64,000 nucleotides of DNA from an uncultured Opitutia bacterium. GTDB lineage: Bacteria; Verrucomicrobiota; Verrucomicrobiia; Opitutales; Opitutaceae. The stretch spans positions 51,744 to 115,743 of the forward strand of contig CAILHZ010000017.1 of NCBI GenBank assembly GCA_903834135.1. Reading direction: 5' to 3'. A model generated the notes under the pieces. That model saw nothing but the letters and a program-made list of their open reading frames with translations. It did no database searches and was not told the origin of the DNA. Below, one piece after another: positions 19,287 through 28,151 of the stretch; the stretch's first letter is position 1; each line of letters begins with the position of its first letter. Position numbers and translations under genes: made by a program.

Positions 19287-20306
19287 ATGACTAATGCAGC
19301 TTACTTAACTAAGGATCTAGCAAGTTCATTTGCTCAATTAGCATTATCCGGGATCAATAGAGAATTCCCTGCGATATCTGTAAACGTACTTACCTTAGAG
19401 CAAGATCTTAAAACACCCAAAAGTCTGCATCCCGCATTCTACGGATGTTTCGACTGGCACTCCAGCGTTCATACGCACTGGTTACTAATTCGACTACTTA
19501 AGATCTATCCCGATTTGAACGAAGCTGTTGAGATTAAAAAAGCAATAAATAGAAATTTAACCCCTGCTAATCTTTTAATCGAAAAAAACTACTTCGAGAA
19601 TAATGAGAATCGCAGCTTTGAGCGAATGTATGGTTGGGCTTGGTTTCTTACTTTATCGGCAGAAATTAAAAGTTCAAAAGAACCTAACGCTTTAGAATGG
19701 TATGATGCAATTAAGCCGTTTGAAGCGTGTATTGTAAAATTAACTGAGGATTATTTAAAAAAATTAACCTATCCCATTCGATGCGGTTTTCATCCTAACA
19801 CTGCTTTCGCTTTGACGCTGATGCTTGATTATAGTCGTGAGGTTAAAAATGCTGTATTTGAAGATTTAGTGATCTCTCGCGGCATTCAGTATTTTAGTGG
19901 AGATAAAAATTACCCCATAGAATATGAACCTTCAGGTGAAGACTTTCTATCACCAGGACTTTGTGTCGCTGATTTAATGCGACGATTACTTAACAAAGAA
20001 TTATTTTTACAGTGGTTTAATACATATCTTCCGACACTTGCCGATTCAAATCTAGGGAAATGGAAAACACCAGTACACATAGTTGATATCACAGATGGAC
20101 GCCTAGGTCATTTAGTAGGACTTAATTTTAATCGCGCTTGGACTTTAAAAGGAATTCTAAGCGCTCTTCCAGCAAATGACGCTCGTATAACACCGCTTAA
20201 AGAAGCCTATAACCAACATGTTACAGCTGCTATACCATATGTAATAAGCGGCCATTATGCAGGTGAACATTGGTTAGGAACTTTTGCTACCTATTGCCTA
20301 AGCTAA
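19287..20306 (+). CDS. DUF2891 family protein
   Basis: This 339-residue protein matches my memory of the DUF2891 family by HPAFYGCFDWHSSVHTHWLL (about 50-69), with several conserved His and Trp residues, then RMYGWAWFLTL near 113 and the C-terminal SGHYAGEHWLGTFATYCLS. The pattern of helical repeats with aromatic and acidic residues resembles alpha/alpha toroid proteins, but no activity is established to my knowledge. No signal peptide is evident. It follows the dapF homologue by 35 bp and precedes a tRNA-Gly gene. Function unknown. Confidence 0.82.
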   Translation: MTNAAYLTKDLASSFAQLALSGINREFPAISVNVLTLEQDLKTPKSLHPAFYGCFDWHSSVHTHWLLIRLLKIYPDLNEAVEIKKAINRNLTPANLLIEKNYFENNENRSFERMYGWAWFLTLSAEIKSSKEPNALEWYDAIKPFEACIVKLTEDYLKKLTYPIRCGFHPNTAFALTLMLDYSREVKNAVFEDLVISRGIQYFSGDKNYPIEYEPSGEDFLSPGLCVADLMRRLLNKELFLQWFNTYLPTLADSNLGKWKTPVHIVDITDGRLGHLVGLNFNRAWTLKGILSALPANDARITPLKEAYNQHVTAAIPYVISGHYAGEHWLGTFATYCLS

Positions 20307-20315
20307 CGAGCAAAT

Positions 20316-20339
20316 GACCGCTTTACTCAATAAACGGTC
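20316..20339 (+). terminator. Candidate hairpin terminator after the DUF2891 gene
   Basis: GACCG-C-TTTA pairs with TAAACGGTC (nine base pairs with one bulged C) around a short loop, ten bases after the DUF2891 stop. It is not followed by a clean T-run, so it may be a terminator or just a stem separating the mRNA from the tRNA downstream. Confidence 0.4.
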
Positions 20340-20369
20340 TATGTTTACAATCTTTGAAGTTCTAAAAGA

Positions 20370-20443
20370 GCGCGACTAGTATATCGGTAGTACGTGAGCT
20401 TCCCAAGCTTGAGAGGTGGGTTCGATTCCCACGTCGCGCACCA
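20370..20443 (+). tRNA. tRNA-Gly (anticodon CCC)
   Basis: A complete 74-base cloverleaf: acceptor stem GCGCGAC/GTCGCGC, a four-pair D stem with loop ATCGGTA, an anticodon arm with loop TTCCCAA (anticodon CCC, reads GGG), T arm GTGGG-TTCGATT-CCCAC, discriminator A and encoded CCA. It lies between the DUF2891 gene and the PAS-phosphatase gene. Confidence 0.96.
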
Positions 20444-20498
20444 TCCAGTTTTATCGTTTTAATTGTTAAAAACGACCCATTCTAGGTTGCTAGCTAAT

Positions 20499-22133
20499 AT
20501 GAGGAGTCTTAGTGTTAACCCTTTATTCATGAGTGAATTTTCTCAGGAATCCGGTGTTATATCACAGACAAGCGAATCTCTAGATTCTGCTATTCTTCAT
20601 CTGTTGATGGAAAAAACTCCCGACCGTATCTATTTTAAGGACTTAGACAGTCACTTTGTTCGAGTTAATTTTTCTCACGCTCATTGGCTAGGAGCTAATT
20701 CACCTCAAGACATAGTAGGAAAATCAGATGCAGATTTCTTTTCGAAAGAACATGCTGCGGCTGCACTAGCGGAAGAAAAGAATATAATTCATACAGGAGA
20801 ACCTATTGTAGGTGAAGTTCAGCATATCTCTAAGCGCGATGGGACACTTGCTTGGGGCTCTACAACCAAGATGCCTTGGCGTAATCTTCAAGGAAAAATA
20901 ATTGGTACTTTCGGAATAACACGTGATGTTACACACGCTAAAGAAGCTGAGGAAAAATTACACGCGGAACATAATTTACTTAGAACAATTATTGACCATC
21001 TACCCTCTCGTATTTTCGTTAAAGATAAGAAAGCTAACTACCTACTCAATAACGAAGCCCATTTAAAAGAGCTTGGCGTTCATTCCCAAGATGAAGCGCG
21101 TGGTAAAGGTGTGAGTGATTTCTACTCGGGTGATAGAGCCCATCAAGCTATTGAAGATGATAAAGCAGTTCTTGCTGGTTTTCCTGCAATAATAGATCAG
21201 GAAAAATCAAACTTTGGACCTGAAGGTAACGAACGCTGGTCATTGACAACCAAAGTTCCAATCAAAAATGCTTACGGACAAGTTGTCGGTCTTGTTGGTA
21301 TCAGTCACGATATCACTCAGCGTAAAAAAACAGAGCATGAACTTAAGCACCGCTCAGAGGCAATGGAGGCTGACTTACTCATGGCTAAGCAAATTCAGCA
21401 AGCATTCATCCCAAGCCAGTACCCAGTATTCCCACATTCAAGTACATTAACTACAAGTACCTTACACTTTGCACATCGCTACCAAGCAGCTGCATCTCTT
21501 GGAGGAGACTTTTTTGATATTATCGCGATATCAGATACTTTATGCGGTTTGTGTATCTGCGATGTTATGGGCCACGGAGTTCGAGCTGGATTATTGACCG
21601 CAGTCATTCGTGGTGTTGTTCAAGAAGCCTGCGTTACTGCTGAGCATTCTGGCAAAGTTCTGTCAGAAGTTAACCGTAATTTAACACCTCTTGTTGCAAG
21701 TACTGGACAACCCATATTTGCAACAGCTTTTTTTGCTATAATCGACACCAAGAATAAAACACTTACATACTCAAACGCAGGCCATCCTGCTCCACTTCTA
21801 GTACGTAAAAGTGAGGGTAAAATTGATCAACTAAGTCTTGTGGATCCAGAACCAGCAACGGGTCTGATTGAAGATTTTCAATATTCACACCATACTATCG
21901 CATTCAATGCTTCAGATATTATTATTGGCTACACAGACGGTATTATTGAGGCAGCCAACCCAGCAGGCACTCAATTTACTGAAACTAGGCTGATCAATTT
22001 AATTAAAAATAACACTACTCTAGATTTAGCATCGCTTCTTAATAAAGTGATTGAAGAAACGCAGAACTTTTCAGCTAAACATGAATTCGATGATGATATT
22101 TGCATCGTAGCTGCACAATTGAAAGCTGACTAG
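20499..22133 (+). CDS. PAS-PAS-PP2C (SpoIIE/RsbU-type) serine phosphatase
   Basis: Predicted sensor phosphatase of the partner-switching type. Two PAS domains lie in tandem (about residues 30-150 and 155-280), each opening with a DRIYFKD- or SRIFVKD-like motif and ending with GTFGITRDVT or GLVGISHDIT. A short coiled linker with KQIQQAFIP is followed by the PP2C-like SpoIIE domain (about 320-545), with metal-site residues in LGGDFFDI, CDVMGHGVRAGL, YSNAGHPAPLL and GYTDGIIEA. No transmembrane segment is seen, so the sensor is cytoplasmic. No anti-sigma or anti-anti-sigma partner is encoded nearby. I take the ATG at 20499; ATG 20529 or TTG 20463 are alternatives. Confidence 0.92.
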   Translation: MRSLSVNPLFMSEFSQESGVISQTSESLDSAILHLLMEKTPDRIYFKDLDSHFVRVNFSHAHWLGANSPQDIVGKSDADFFSKEHAAAALAEEKNIIHTGEPIVGEVQHISKRDGTLAWGSTTKMPWRNLQGKIIGTFGITRDVTHAKEAEEKLHAEHNLLRTIIDHLPSRIFVKDKKANYLLNNEAHLKELGVHSQDEARGKGVSDFYSGDRAHQAIEDDKAVLAGFPAIIDQEKSNFGPEGNERWSLTTKVPIKNAYGQVVGLVGISHDITQRKKTEHELKHRSEAMEADLLMAKQIQQAFIPSQYPVFPHSSTLTTSTLHFAHRYQAAASLGGDFFDIIAISDTLCGLCICDVMGHGVRAGLLTAVIRGVVQEACVTAEHSGKVLSEVNRNLTPLVASTGQPIFATAFFAIIDTKNKTLTYSNAGHPAPLLVRKSEGKIDQLSLVDPEPATGLIEDFQYSHHTIAFNASDIIIGYTDGIIEAANPAGTQFTETRLINLIKNNTTLDLASLLNKVIEETQNFSAKHEFDDDICIVAAQLKAD

Positions 22134-22158
22134 CCTTACTTGAAACTACATACCCATA

Positions 22159-25100
22159 GTGAAAAAATTTCTTTTTAAAGCGATATTTCTTGGGGTTCTA
22201 GTTCTCATACCCATACACGCTACAACACAAACACCTGCACTTAGAAAAAAATTTACTGGTAGTATACGTACTATCCAAGCAGCAACATCTACGGAAAAAG
22301 GACAAAAAGGCCATCGCCCAGCATTGGTAAACGCCTCACTTACTTCAGCACAACTGAGTAAAGTGATGGAATTCGAGGTTGCATTAAAAATGCATAACCT
22401 GACTGAACTCCAAGCACGTGTTGCTCATAATGAAAAAATTACACCTCATGAAATGGCTGCCAAGTATTGGCCTACAAAAGCAGAGCATGATGCAGTCATT
22501 GAATGGTTAAAAGCTCAGGGCTTTAGCATCGTAAGAACAGACACAAACCACCTCGGTATTTTTGCTCAAGGAAAAGTTTCAGATGTTCAAGCTGTACTAC
22601 AAACCCAGTTTGCTCGCGTAATATATGATAATACTGAGTACACATCAGCAGTTACTGCACCTAGTATTCCTACTACAGTAGCCGATTATATTGTGGGTAT
22701 CCACGGCCTACAGCCTCATGCTCACATGACGCCAAGGCACACGCTTTTGCCTCAAGATTCAGCCACGAATGCACCGCCCTATTTACCAGCACAGATTCAA
22801 AGCGCCTACAATGCTTCAGGACTAGCTTATACAGGAAGTGGTCAAATAATTGGCATCATAAGTAATGCATATCCATCGAGTTCGGATCTCACTAAATTTT
22901 GGAATGCAGCTGGCGTCACAGTACCTAGCTCAAATATCGTTCAAGTAAATATTAATGGAGGTCCTGCAATACCTGCAGATTCCAATTCAACAGCAGAAGC
23001 CTGTTTAGATGTAGAATGGGCCAGTGCACTTGCTCCGGGAGCTACAATTATGGTCTATGGATCTAATATCAACGATCCAGCAGGATTTGATAAAACGTAT
23101 CAGCAGATTTATAATGATGCGCAAACACATACTGGACTTTCTCAGTTTTCGTTATCTTTTGGTGAGAACGAGACCTTAATCGAGAATGATTATCTCGTTA
23201 TCGAATCTCAGTACATGGCTAATCTAGCAAGTACTGGAATCACGATTCTTGCAGCTTCAGGCGATGGTGGGTCAAATCCAGACCCTGCCACAGGTTCATA
23301 TGTAGTGACCGCTCCAGTGGATGTCTCCTATCCAGCATGTGATCCTAGTGTAACTGGCGTTGGTGGAACACATCTAGTTTTCAATTCATCTGGAACAGTG
23401 AGTAGTGAATCCTCGTGGAATAATTCCGGTGGTGGTCCGAGTCGCTACTACCTTCGTCCCTCTTGGCAAACAGGCTTGGGTATTACCCAAGGAACATATC
23501 GACTAACCCCAGACGTGGCAGCTGTAGGTGATCCTCAAACAGGCGCTACAGTATACATTAATGGAGCTGCTCAAACAATGGGTGGCACAAGTTTATCCAC
23601 ACCTATCTGGGCAGCATTTTGTGCAGTCATAAATCAAGCACGCTCAGCAAATAAATTATCGCCACTGGGTTATTTAAATCCGCGTATTTATCCACTACTC
23701 AATAGCATTGCATTTCGTGATGTAACATCTGGAAATAATGGTGCCTTTACAGCAACAACAGGTTATGATCAATGTACAGGTATTGGCGTACCAAACGTAG
23801 CTAATATTATTCAAGCTACTCTACTGCCTATTACGCAACCACCTAGCCTCACTACGAGTACTGGCAATCGTTTCACAACAAGTGGTCAGTCTGCATCTTT
23901 TGCAGTAGCTGTAGTAGGACCACAAAATATCACGTATCAGTGGCAACGAGCAGCAAGTGGAACAAGTCAGTGGATTAGTCTCTCCGATTCAGGTAACTAC
24001 TCAGGTTCAACAACTGCAATACTCACAGTGAGTAATTCAACACTGGCTATGTCTGGAGATCAATTCAGATGCATAGCTTCAAATCCATATGGGTCTACAA
24101 CAAGCTTATCTCTTTCACTTACTGTTAGTACATCAGGTATGTCCACTTTAGCAGGATGGCCAGGTGCTGCAGGCTTTTTAGACGGAGTTGGTACTGCAGC
24201 ACGCTTTGATTGTGACGGAGGAATCAGACTAGATTCATCTGGAAATATATATGTAGCTGATAGTGTAAATAATGCTATCCGTAAAGTCACCCCTTCAGGG
24301 GTCGTTACAACAGTACTAGGTGCATCGGGAAATGCAGGCTCAACCGATGGACCTGTAGCAAGTGCAAGCATTAATGGACCAGGTGGAGTAGCCTTAGATA
24401 GTTCAGGTAATATTTACATTGCCGACAGCCTTAACTACACGATACGTAAAATAAGCACTACTGGTATAGTGAGTACTCTTGCTGGCAGCCCTGGCTTAAG
24501 AGGTAAAACAGATGGTGTTGGTAGTGCTGCTCGTTTTGAAGATCCAGAAAATTTAGCTGTAGATAGTAGCGGCAATGTGTGGGTGGCTGACGGCCAAGGA
24601 TGCACCGTACGAGAAATCAGTCCAAACGGAACGGTTACTACCATTGCAGGAAGAGCACTCACCCCAGGTACTGCAGATGCAACAGGAACGGCTGCACGTT
24701 TTGGAACACTTCTTGGGATAACAGTCGATTCATCTGGAAACGTTTTCGTTTCAGATAGTAGCAACAATACGATTAGAAAAATTGCACCAGGGGCAATTGT
24801 CACTACCCTTGCAGGTAGTCCGGGATTATCAGGATCAACAGATGCTACGGGTTCTGCAGCACGTTTCTATACTCCATCTGGTCTTACAGTAGACTCAGCT
24901 GGCAATCTTTTCGTTACTGACTCAAGCAATAATACAATTCGCAAGTTAACAGCCCAAGGCGTAGTCACTACAGTCGCAGGCAGTCCAGGTGTTTCGGATA
25001 GTGCAGATGGAATAGGCTCACAAGGTCACCTCAATAATCCAGGAGATATAGCAATTGATACTTCAGGTAATCTATTCGTCGCTGATTTTTATAATAATAC

Positions 25101-26487
25101 TGTAAGAAAAATAGTTCCTACACTCCTAACAGCACCTTTAATTACATCCCAACCTACATCTCTGACTGCGTATAGCGGAACACCAACTGTCTTTAACGTT
25201 TCAGCAAGTGGCTCATCTCTCACCTATCAGTGGTCCTTTAATGGCATCGCAATTTCAGGAGCAACAGCCTCAGCATACACAATACCATCCACAACAGCAG
25301 CAAATGCAGGATCTTATAGTGTTAGTGTATCCAACTCAGCGGGTACAATATTAAGTAACACTGCCACATTAACGGTCATTTCTTCGACAGGAGCACCATC
25401 GATTGTAACACAGCCCAGCTCAACATCTGTAACACAGGGCTCACCTGTTACATTTACAGTGAGTGCCTCGGGATCATCACTCACCTATCAGTGGTTCTTT
25501 AATAATGTCGCTATAGCAGGTGCAACATCAGCCAACTTGACTATACCTTCAGTGACATCTGCTTCAACGGGCTCTTACACAGTAATTGCAACTAATGCAC
25601 TTGGTAGCGTCACATCATCCACTGCAGTACTCACCTTACGTAGTAATCCTGGTAGGCTAACAAACTTATCAGTACTCTCAATGGATGGACCTAATTCACA
25701 ATTACTGACAATAGGTTTTGTTACTGGTGGTGCAGGGACTTCTGGATCTCAGAATCTACTTATACGTGGTTCAGGCCCTGCCCTTACGGCTTTTAATGTT
25801 ACTAATCCACTACCTGATCCGACGCTAAGCGTGTACAGCAATTCAACAATAATTGCATCGAATGATAACTGGGGAACGCCTTCAAGTAATGCAACTGCAG
25901 TCGCTGCTGCAAATGCTTCCACTGGCGCTTTTGCATATGCCTCGACAAGTAGTTTAGATGCAGCGCTAGTCACATCTGTAGCTACAGGGTCATATACAGC
26001 ACAAATTGCGGGTAAAAATACAGCTACCGGTTTTGCCCTCGCTGAAGTCTATGATACTACGCCTTCGGGTAGCTATACTCAAAGTACGCCGCGTTTAGTA
26101 AATATATCTTGCTTAGAACAGGTAAGTGCTGGTGGAACTCTATCAGCTGGTTTTGTCATAGGTGGCACAACTAATGAGCAAGTCCTTATACGTGCAAGTG
26201 GACCATCTTTAACAACGTTTGGCTTAGCCGGAGTGATGACTGATCCTAAACTCACAGTATACAATAGTTCTTCTACAGTACTGGCTACTAATACTGGATG
26301 GGCTGGCAGCACATTGATTTCTGCAGCTAATACTACAACAGGTGCATTTCAATTTAGTAGCACTTCTAGTAAAGATTCAGCGGTATTACTTACACTAAGC
26401 CCTGGTGCATATACCGTGCAAGCAACGAGTGCATCTTCTACAGCAGGCTTAACTTTAATTGAAGTCTACGAAGTGCCGACGAATTAA
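22159..26487 (+). CDS. Secreted sedolisin (S53) protease with Ig-like, NHL-propeller and C-terminal tandem domains
   Basis: 1442-residue exported protein with a GTG start and a signal peptide (about 1-22). Order: pro-kumamolisin activation domain (about 55-185); S53 catalytic domain (about 205-555) with Glu280 and Asp284 (EACLD), oxyanion Asp369 (SGDGG) and Ser478 (GGTSLSTP), plus the Ca-site DVTSGNNG and GYDQCTGIG; an Ig-like domain (about 560-656); six NHL repeats (about 661-990), enough for one six-blade propeller; two more Ig-like domains (about 995-1170); and two copies of a roughly 130-residue module (about 1175-1442). All catalytic residues are present. It probably acts outside the cell on protein or glycoprotein substrates at acidic pH, as known for sedolisins. 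Confidence 0.93.
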   Translation: MKKFLFKAIFLGVLVLIPIHATTQTPALRKKFTGSIRTIQAATSTEKGQKGHRPALVNASLTSAQLSKVMEFEVALKMHNLTELQARVAHNEKITPHEMAAKYWPTKAEHDAVIEWLKAQGFSIVRTDTNHLGIFAQGKVSDVQAVLQTQFARVIYDNTEYTSAVTAPSIPTTVADYIVGIHGLQPHAHMTPRHTLLPQDSATNAPPYLPAQIQSAYNASGLAYTGSGQIIGIISNAYPSSSDLTKFWNAAGVTVPSSNIVQVNINGGPAIPADSNSTAEACLDVEWASALAPGATIMVYGSNINDPAGFDKTYQQIYNDAQTHTGLSQFSLSFGENETLIENDYLVIESQYMANLASTGITILAASGDGGSNPDPATGSYVVTAPVDVSYPACDPSVTGVGGTHLVFNSSGTVSSESSWNNSGGGPSRYYLRPSWQTGLGITQGTYRLTPDVAAVGDPQTGATVYINGAAQTMGGTSLSTPIWAAFCAVINQARSANKLSPLGYLNPRIYPLLNSIAFRDVTSGNNGAFTATTGYDQCTGIGVPNVANIIQATLLPITQPPSLTTSTGNRFTTSGQSASFAVAVVGPQNITYQWQRAASGTSQWISLSDSGNYSGSTTAILTVSNSTLAMSGDQFRCIASNPYGSTTSLSLSLTVSTSGMSTLAGWPGAAGFLDGVGTAARFDCDGGIRLDSSGNIYVADSVNNAIRKVTPSGVVTTVLGASGNAGSTDGPVASASINGPGGVALDSSGNIYIADSLNYTIRKISTTGIVSTLAGSPGLRGKTDGVGSAARFEDPENLAVDSSGNVWVADGQGCTVREISPNGTVTTIAGRALTPGTADATGTAARFGTLLGITVDSSGNVFVSDSSNNTIRKIAPGAIVTTLAGSPGLSGSTDATGSAARFYTPSGLTVDSAGNLFVTDSSNNTIRKLTAQGVVTTVAGSPGVSDSADGIGSQGHLNNPGDIAIDTSGNLFVADFYNNTVRKIVPTLLTAPLITSQPTSLTAYSGTPTVFNVSASGSSLTYQWSFNGIAISGATASAYTIPSTTAANAGSYSVSVSNSAGTILSNTATLTVISSTGAPSIVTQPSSTSVTQGSPVTFTVSASGSSLTYQWFFNNVAIAGATSANLTIPSVTSASTGSYTVIATNALGSVTSSTAVLTLRSNPGRLTNLSVLSMDGPNSQLLTIGFVTGGAGTSGSQNLLIRGSGPALTAFNVTNPLPDPTLSVYSNSTIIASNDNWGTPSSNATAVAAANASTGAFAYASTSSLDAALVTSVATGSYTAQIAGKNTATGFALAEVYDTTPSGSYTQSTPRLVNISCLEQVSAGGTLSAGFVIGGTTNEQVLIRASGPSLTTFGLAGVMTDPKLTVYNSSSTVLATNTGWAGSTLISAANTTTGAFQFSSTSSKDSAVLLTLSPGAYTVQATSASSTAGLTLIEVYEVPTN

Positions 26488-26519
26488 TTTAAGTAAAATT
26501 TTAGATTTCCCTTAAACTA

Positions 26520-27113
26520 TCAGCTGTAGCTACGCCTACTATCTAAGGCACTCTTTAGCGTTACTGCATCAGCATAAACAACTCCACCGCCACTAGGTAT
26601 ACCAAATCCTATTCTACTTATTTTAACGGTGTGCTGAGCGGGTAATTGTTCTATTAAATAATGACAGGTAGCTTCTCCTTCGACATCATTAGCTAAAGCT
26701 AAGACAAGTTCATCGATTTCATTATTAGCTAAACGCTGAAGTAGAGCTGATATATTTAAATCATTTGGGGTAACACGCTGCGATGGAGAAAGTTTACCAT
26801 GTAGTACGTGATATGTACCGCGCCAAGCTGCACTACGCTCCAAAGAAACTAAATCAGGCACATGTTCCACGACACACACATGCCGACTATTCCTGCGCTC
26901 ATCAGAGCATATAGAACACAAATCACCTTCAGCGATATTTCCACATTTCTTACAGCGATGAACGCTACGAGAAGCTTCTGTCAAGGCAGCAAGTAAGACA
27001 GGTAGTTGTTCTGGTTTTTCAACAAGCAGATACATGGCGATACGCTCTGCTGAGCGATAGCCCAAACCCGGTAACAATTTTAGCTGCTTTTGCAGATTCT
27101 CGATAGCAGACAT
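26520..27113 (-). CDS. recR: Recombination mediator RecR
   Basis: Works with RecF and RecO to load RecA at gaps. The 197-residue protein has an N-terminal helix-hairpin-helix (KLLPGLGYRSAERIAM, 12-27), a zinc finger with Cys54, Cys57, Cys66 and Cys69, and a Toprim domain (about 77-175) starting VCVVEHVPDLVSLERS. It follows ybaB by 9 bp, the usual pairing, but dnaX, which often precedes ybaB, is not here. It converges on the sedolisin gene with 32 bp between the stops. Confidence 0.96.
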   Translation of the reverse strand: MSAIENLQKQLKLLPGLGYRSAERIAMYLLVEKPEQLPVLLAALTEASRSVHRCKKCGNIAEGDLCSICSDERRNSRHVCVVEHVPDLVSLERSAAWRGTYHVLHGKLSPSQRVTPNDLNISALLQRLANNEIDELVLALANDVEGEATCHYLIEQLPAQHTVKISRIGFGIPSGGGVVYADAVTLKSALDSRRSYS

Positions 27114-27122
27114 GATATCTTT

Positions 27123-27431
27123 TTAGAATAACCCTGGGACCTGTAGACTAGATGTGACTTTTTGCATTTCAGCGTCATGATATGCTTTAGCCTGAGTAGC
27201 TGCATCATTAACTGCTAAGAGTACTGTTTCTGAAATAAGTTTCGCATCTTCTTTCAAGAATTCTTGATCCAAAGCTAGAGATAAAAATTTACCCGCAGCC
27301 GTAATTTTTATCTTAATTGCTCCACCACCGGCTGTAACATCAATTTCTTTAACCTCCATCTGCGTTTGAAGCGTCTCAATTGAGCGCTGCATTTTCTGGG
27401 CTTGTTTTAGTAATTTTCCTACGCCGGCCAT
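27123..27431 (-). CDS. ybaB: YbaB/EbfC nucleoid-associated protein
   Basis: Small dimeric DNA-binding protein often encoded beside recR. The 102-residue sequence opens with a helix rich in Gln and Lys (LLKQAQKMQRSIETLQTQME), followed by the two-strand core with ITAAGKFLSLALD and the C-terminal helix LVAVNDA-like stretch (LLAVNDAATQAKAYHD). Length and gene order (just upstream of recR) support the call. Confidence 0.94.
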   Translation of the reverse strand: MAGVGKLLKQAQKMQRSIETLQTQMEVKEIDVTAGGGAIKIKITAAGKFLSLALDQEFLKEDAKLISETVLLAVNDAATQAKAYHDAEMQKVTSSLQVPGLF

Positions 27432-27589
27432 ATGAGTAATGAGTTAAGAGATTAAAAAGACATTAAAGCTAAGCTAATAAGATAAATCAGGTGCTAGGTA
27501 GTCAAATCCTGCAACGAGAAACCGCAATAATTGATTATCCCAAGACTTGCGACTAGGCTCATAGTGTTTAAGGTAGGAGTACATACTTT

Positions 27590-28138
27590 ATGGTAACCTC
27601 TTTGCATGTTCTGACCGTGCTAGCCCCAGATTTCGAAGAACTTGAAGTTGTTGCTCCCATTGATCTCATGCGTAGGGCTGGTATTAAAGTATGCATAGCT
27701 GCCACGGGCACAACCCGAGAGGTGAAAGGCCGTAATAACCTCATATTACTGGCAGATACCCTACTAGCAGATGTAATAAACGATTCTTTTGACTGTCTAT
27801 TCCTCCCAGGCGGACCCGCAGTAGCCCATTTAAGGCAAGACTTGCGCATTGTTGGCCTAATTCAGACCTATTCAAAGGCTAACCTATGGATTGCTGCCAT
27901 TTGCGCTGCACCTGTGCTTCTTAACGATGCTGGCCTACTGACAGGCAAGCGTTTCACGGCACACCCATCAGTAGTCACGCAATTACCCCCATTTTCAGAT
28001 TCCTCTGCAGTCGTCATTGACGGTAAGCTTATTACCTCACGCGGTGCAGGCACAGCCATTGCATTTGGCTTAAGCTTAGTAGAGAACTTGCTCTCGGCAG
28101 AGAAAGCCAAAGAGATCGCTCTTTCAATTCGGTATTGA
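27590..28138 (+). CDS. DJ-1/PfpI family protein
   Basis: 182-residue class I glutamine-amidotransferase-like fold of the DJ-1/YajL/ThiJ group, whose members act as glyoxalases/deglycases or redox-sensing chaperones. The conserved Glu lies in DFEELE (14-19) and the nucleophile Cys105 in the elbow AAICAAP. FLPGGPAVAHL near 71-81 is also typical. It has one of the few SD-like sequences in the window (AGGAG ten bases before the ATG). Its stop is 13 bp before the flavin disulfide reductase gene, suggesting a joint redox or stress role. Confidence 0.92.
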   Translation: MVTSLHVLTVLAPDFEELEVVAPIDLMRRAGIKVCIAATGTTREVKGRNNLILLADTLLADVINDSFDCLFLPGGPAVAHLRQDLRIVGLIQTYSKANLWIAAICAAPVLLNDAGLLTGKRFTAHPSVVTQLPPFSDSSAVVIDGKLITSRGAGTAIAFGLSLVENLLSAEKAKEIALSIRY

Positions 28139-28151
28139 TAACTTACCTTAT

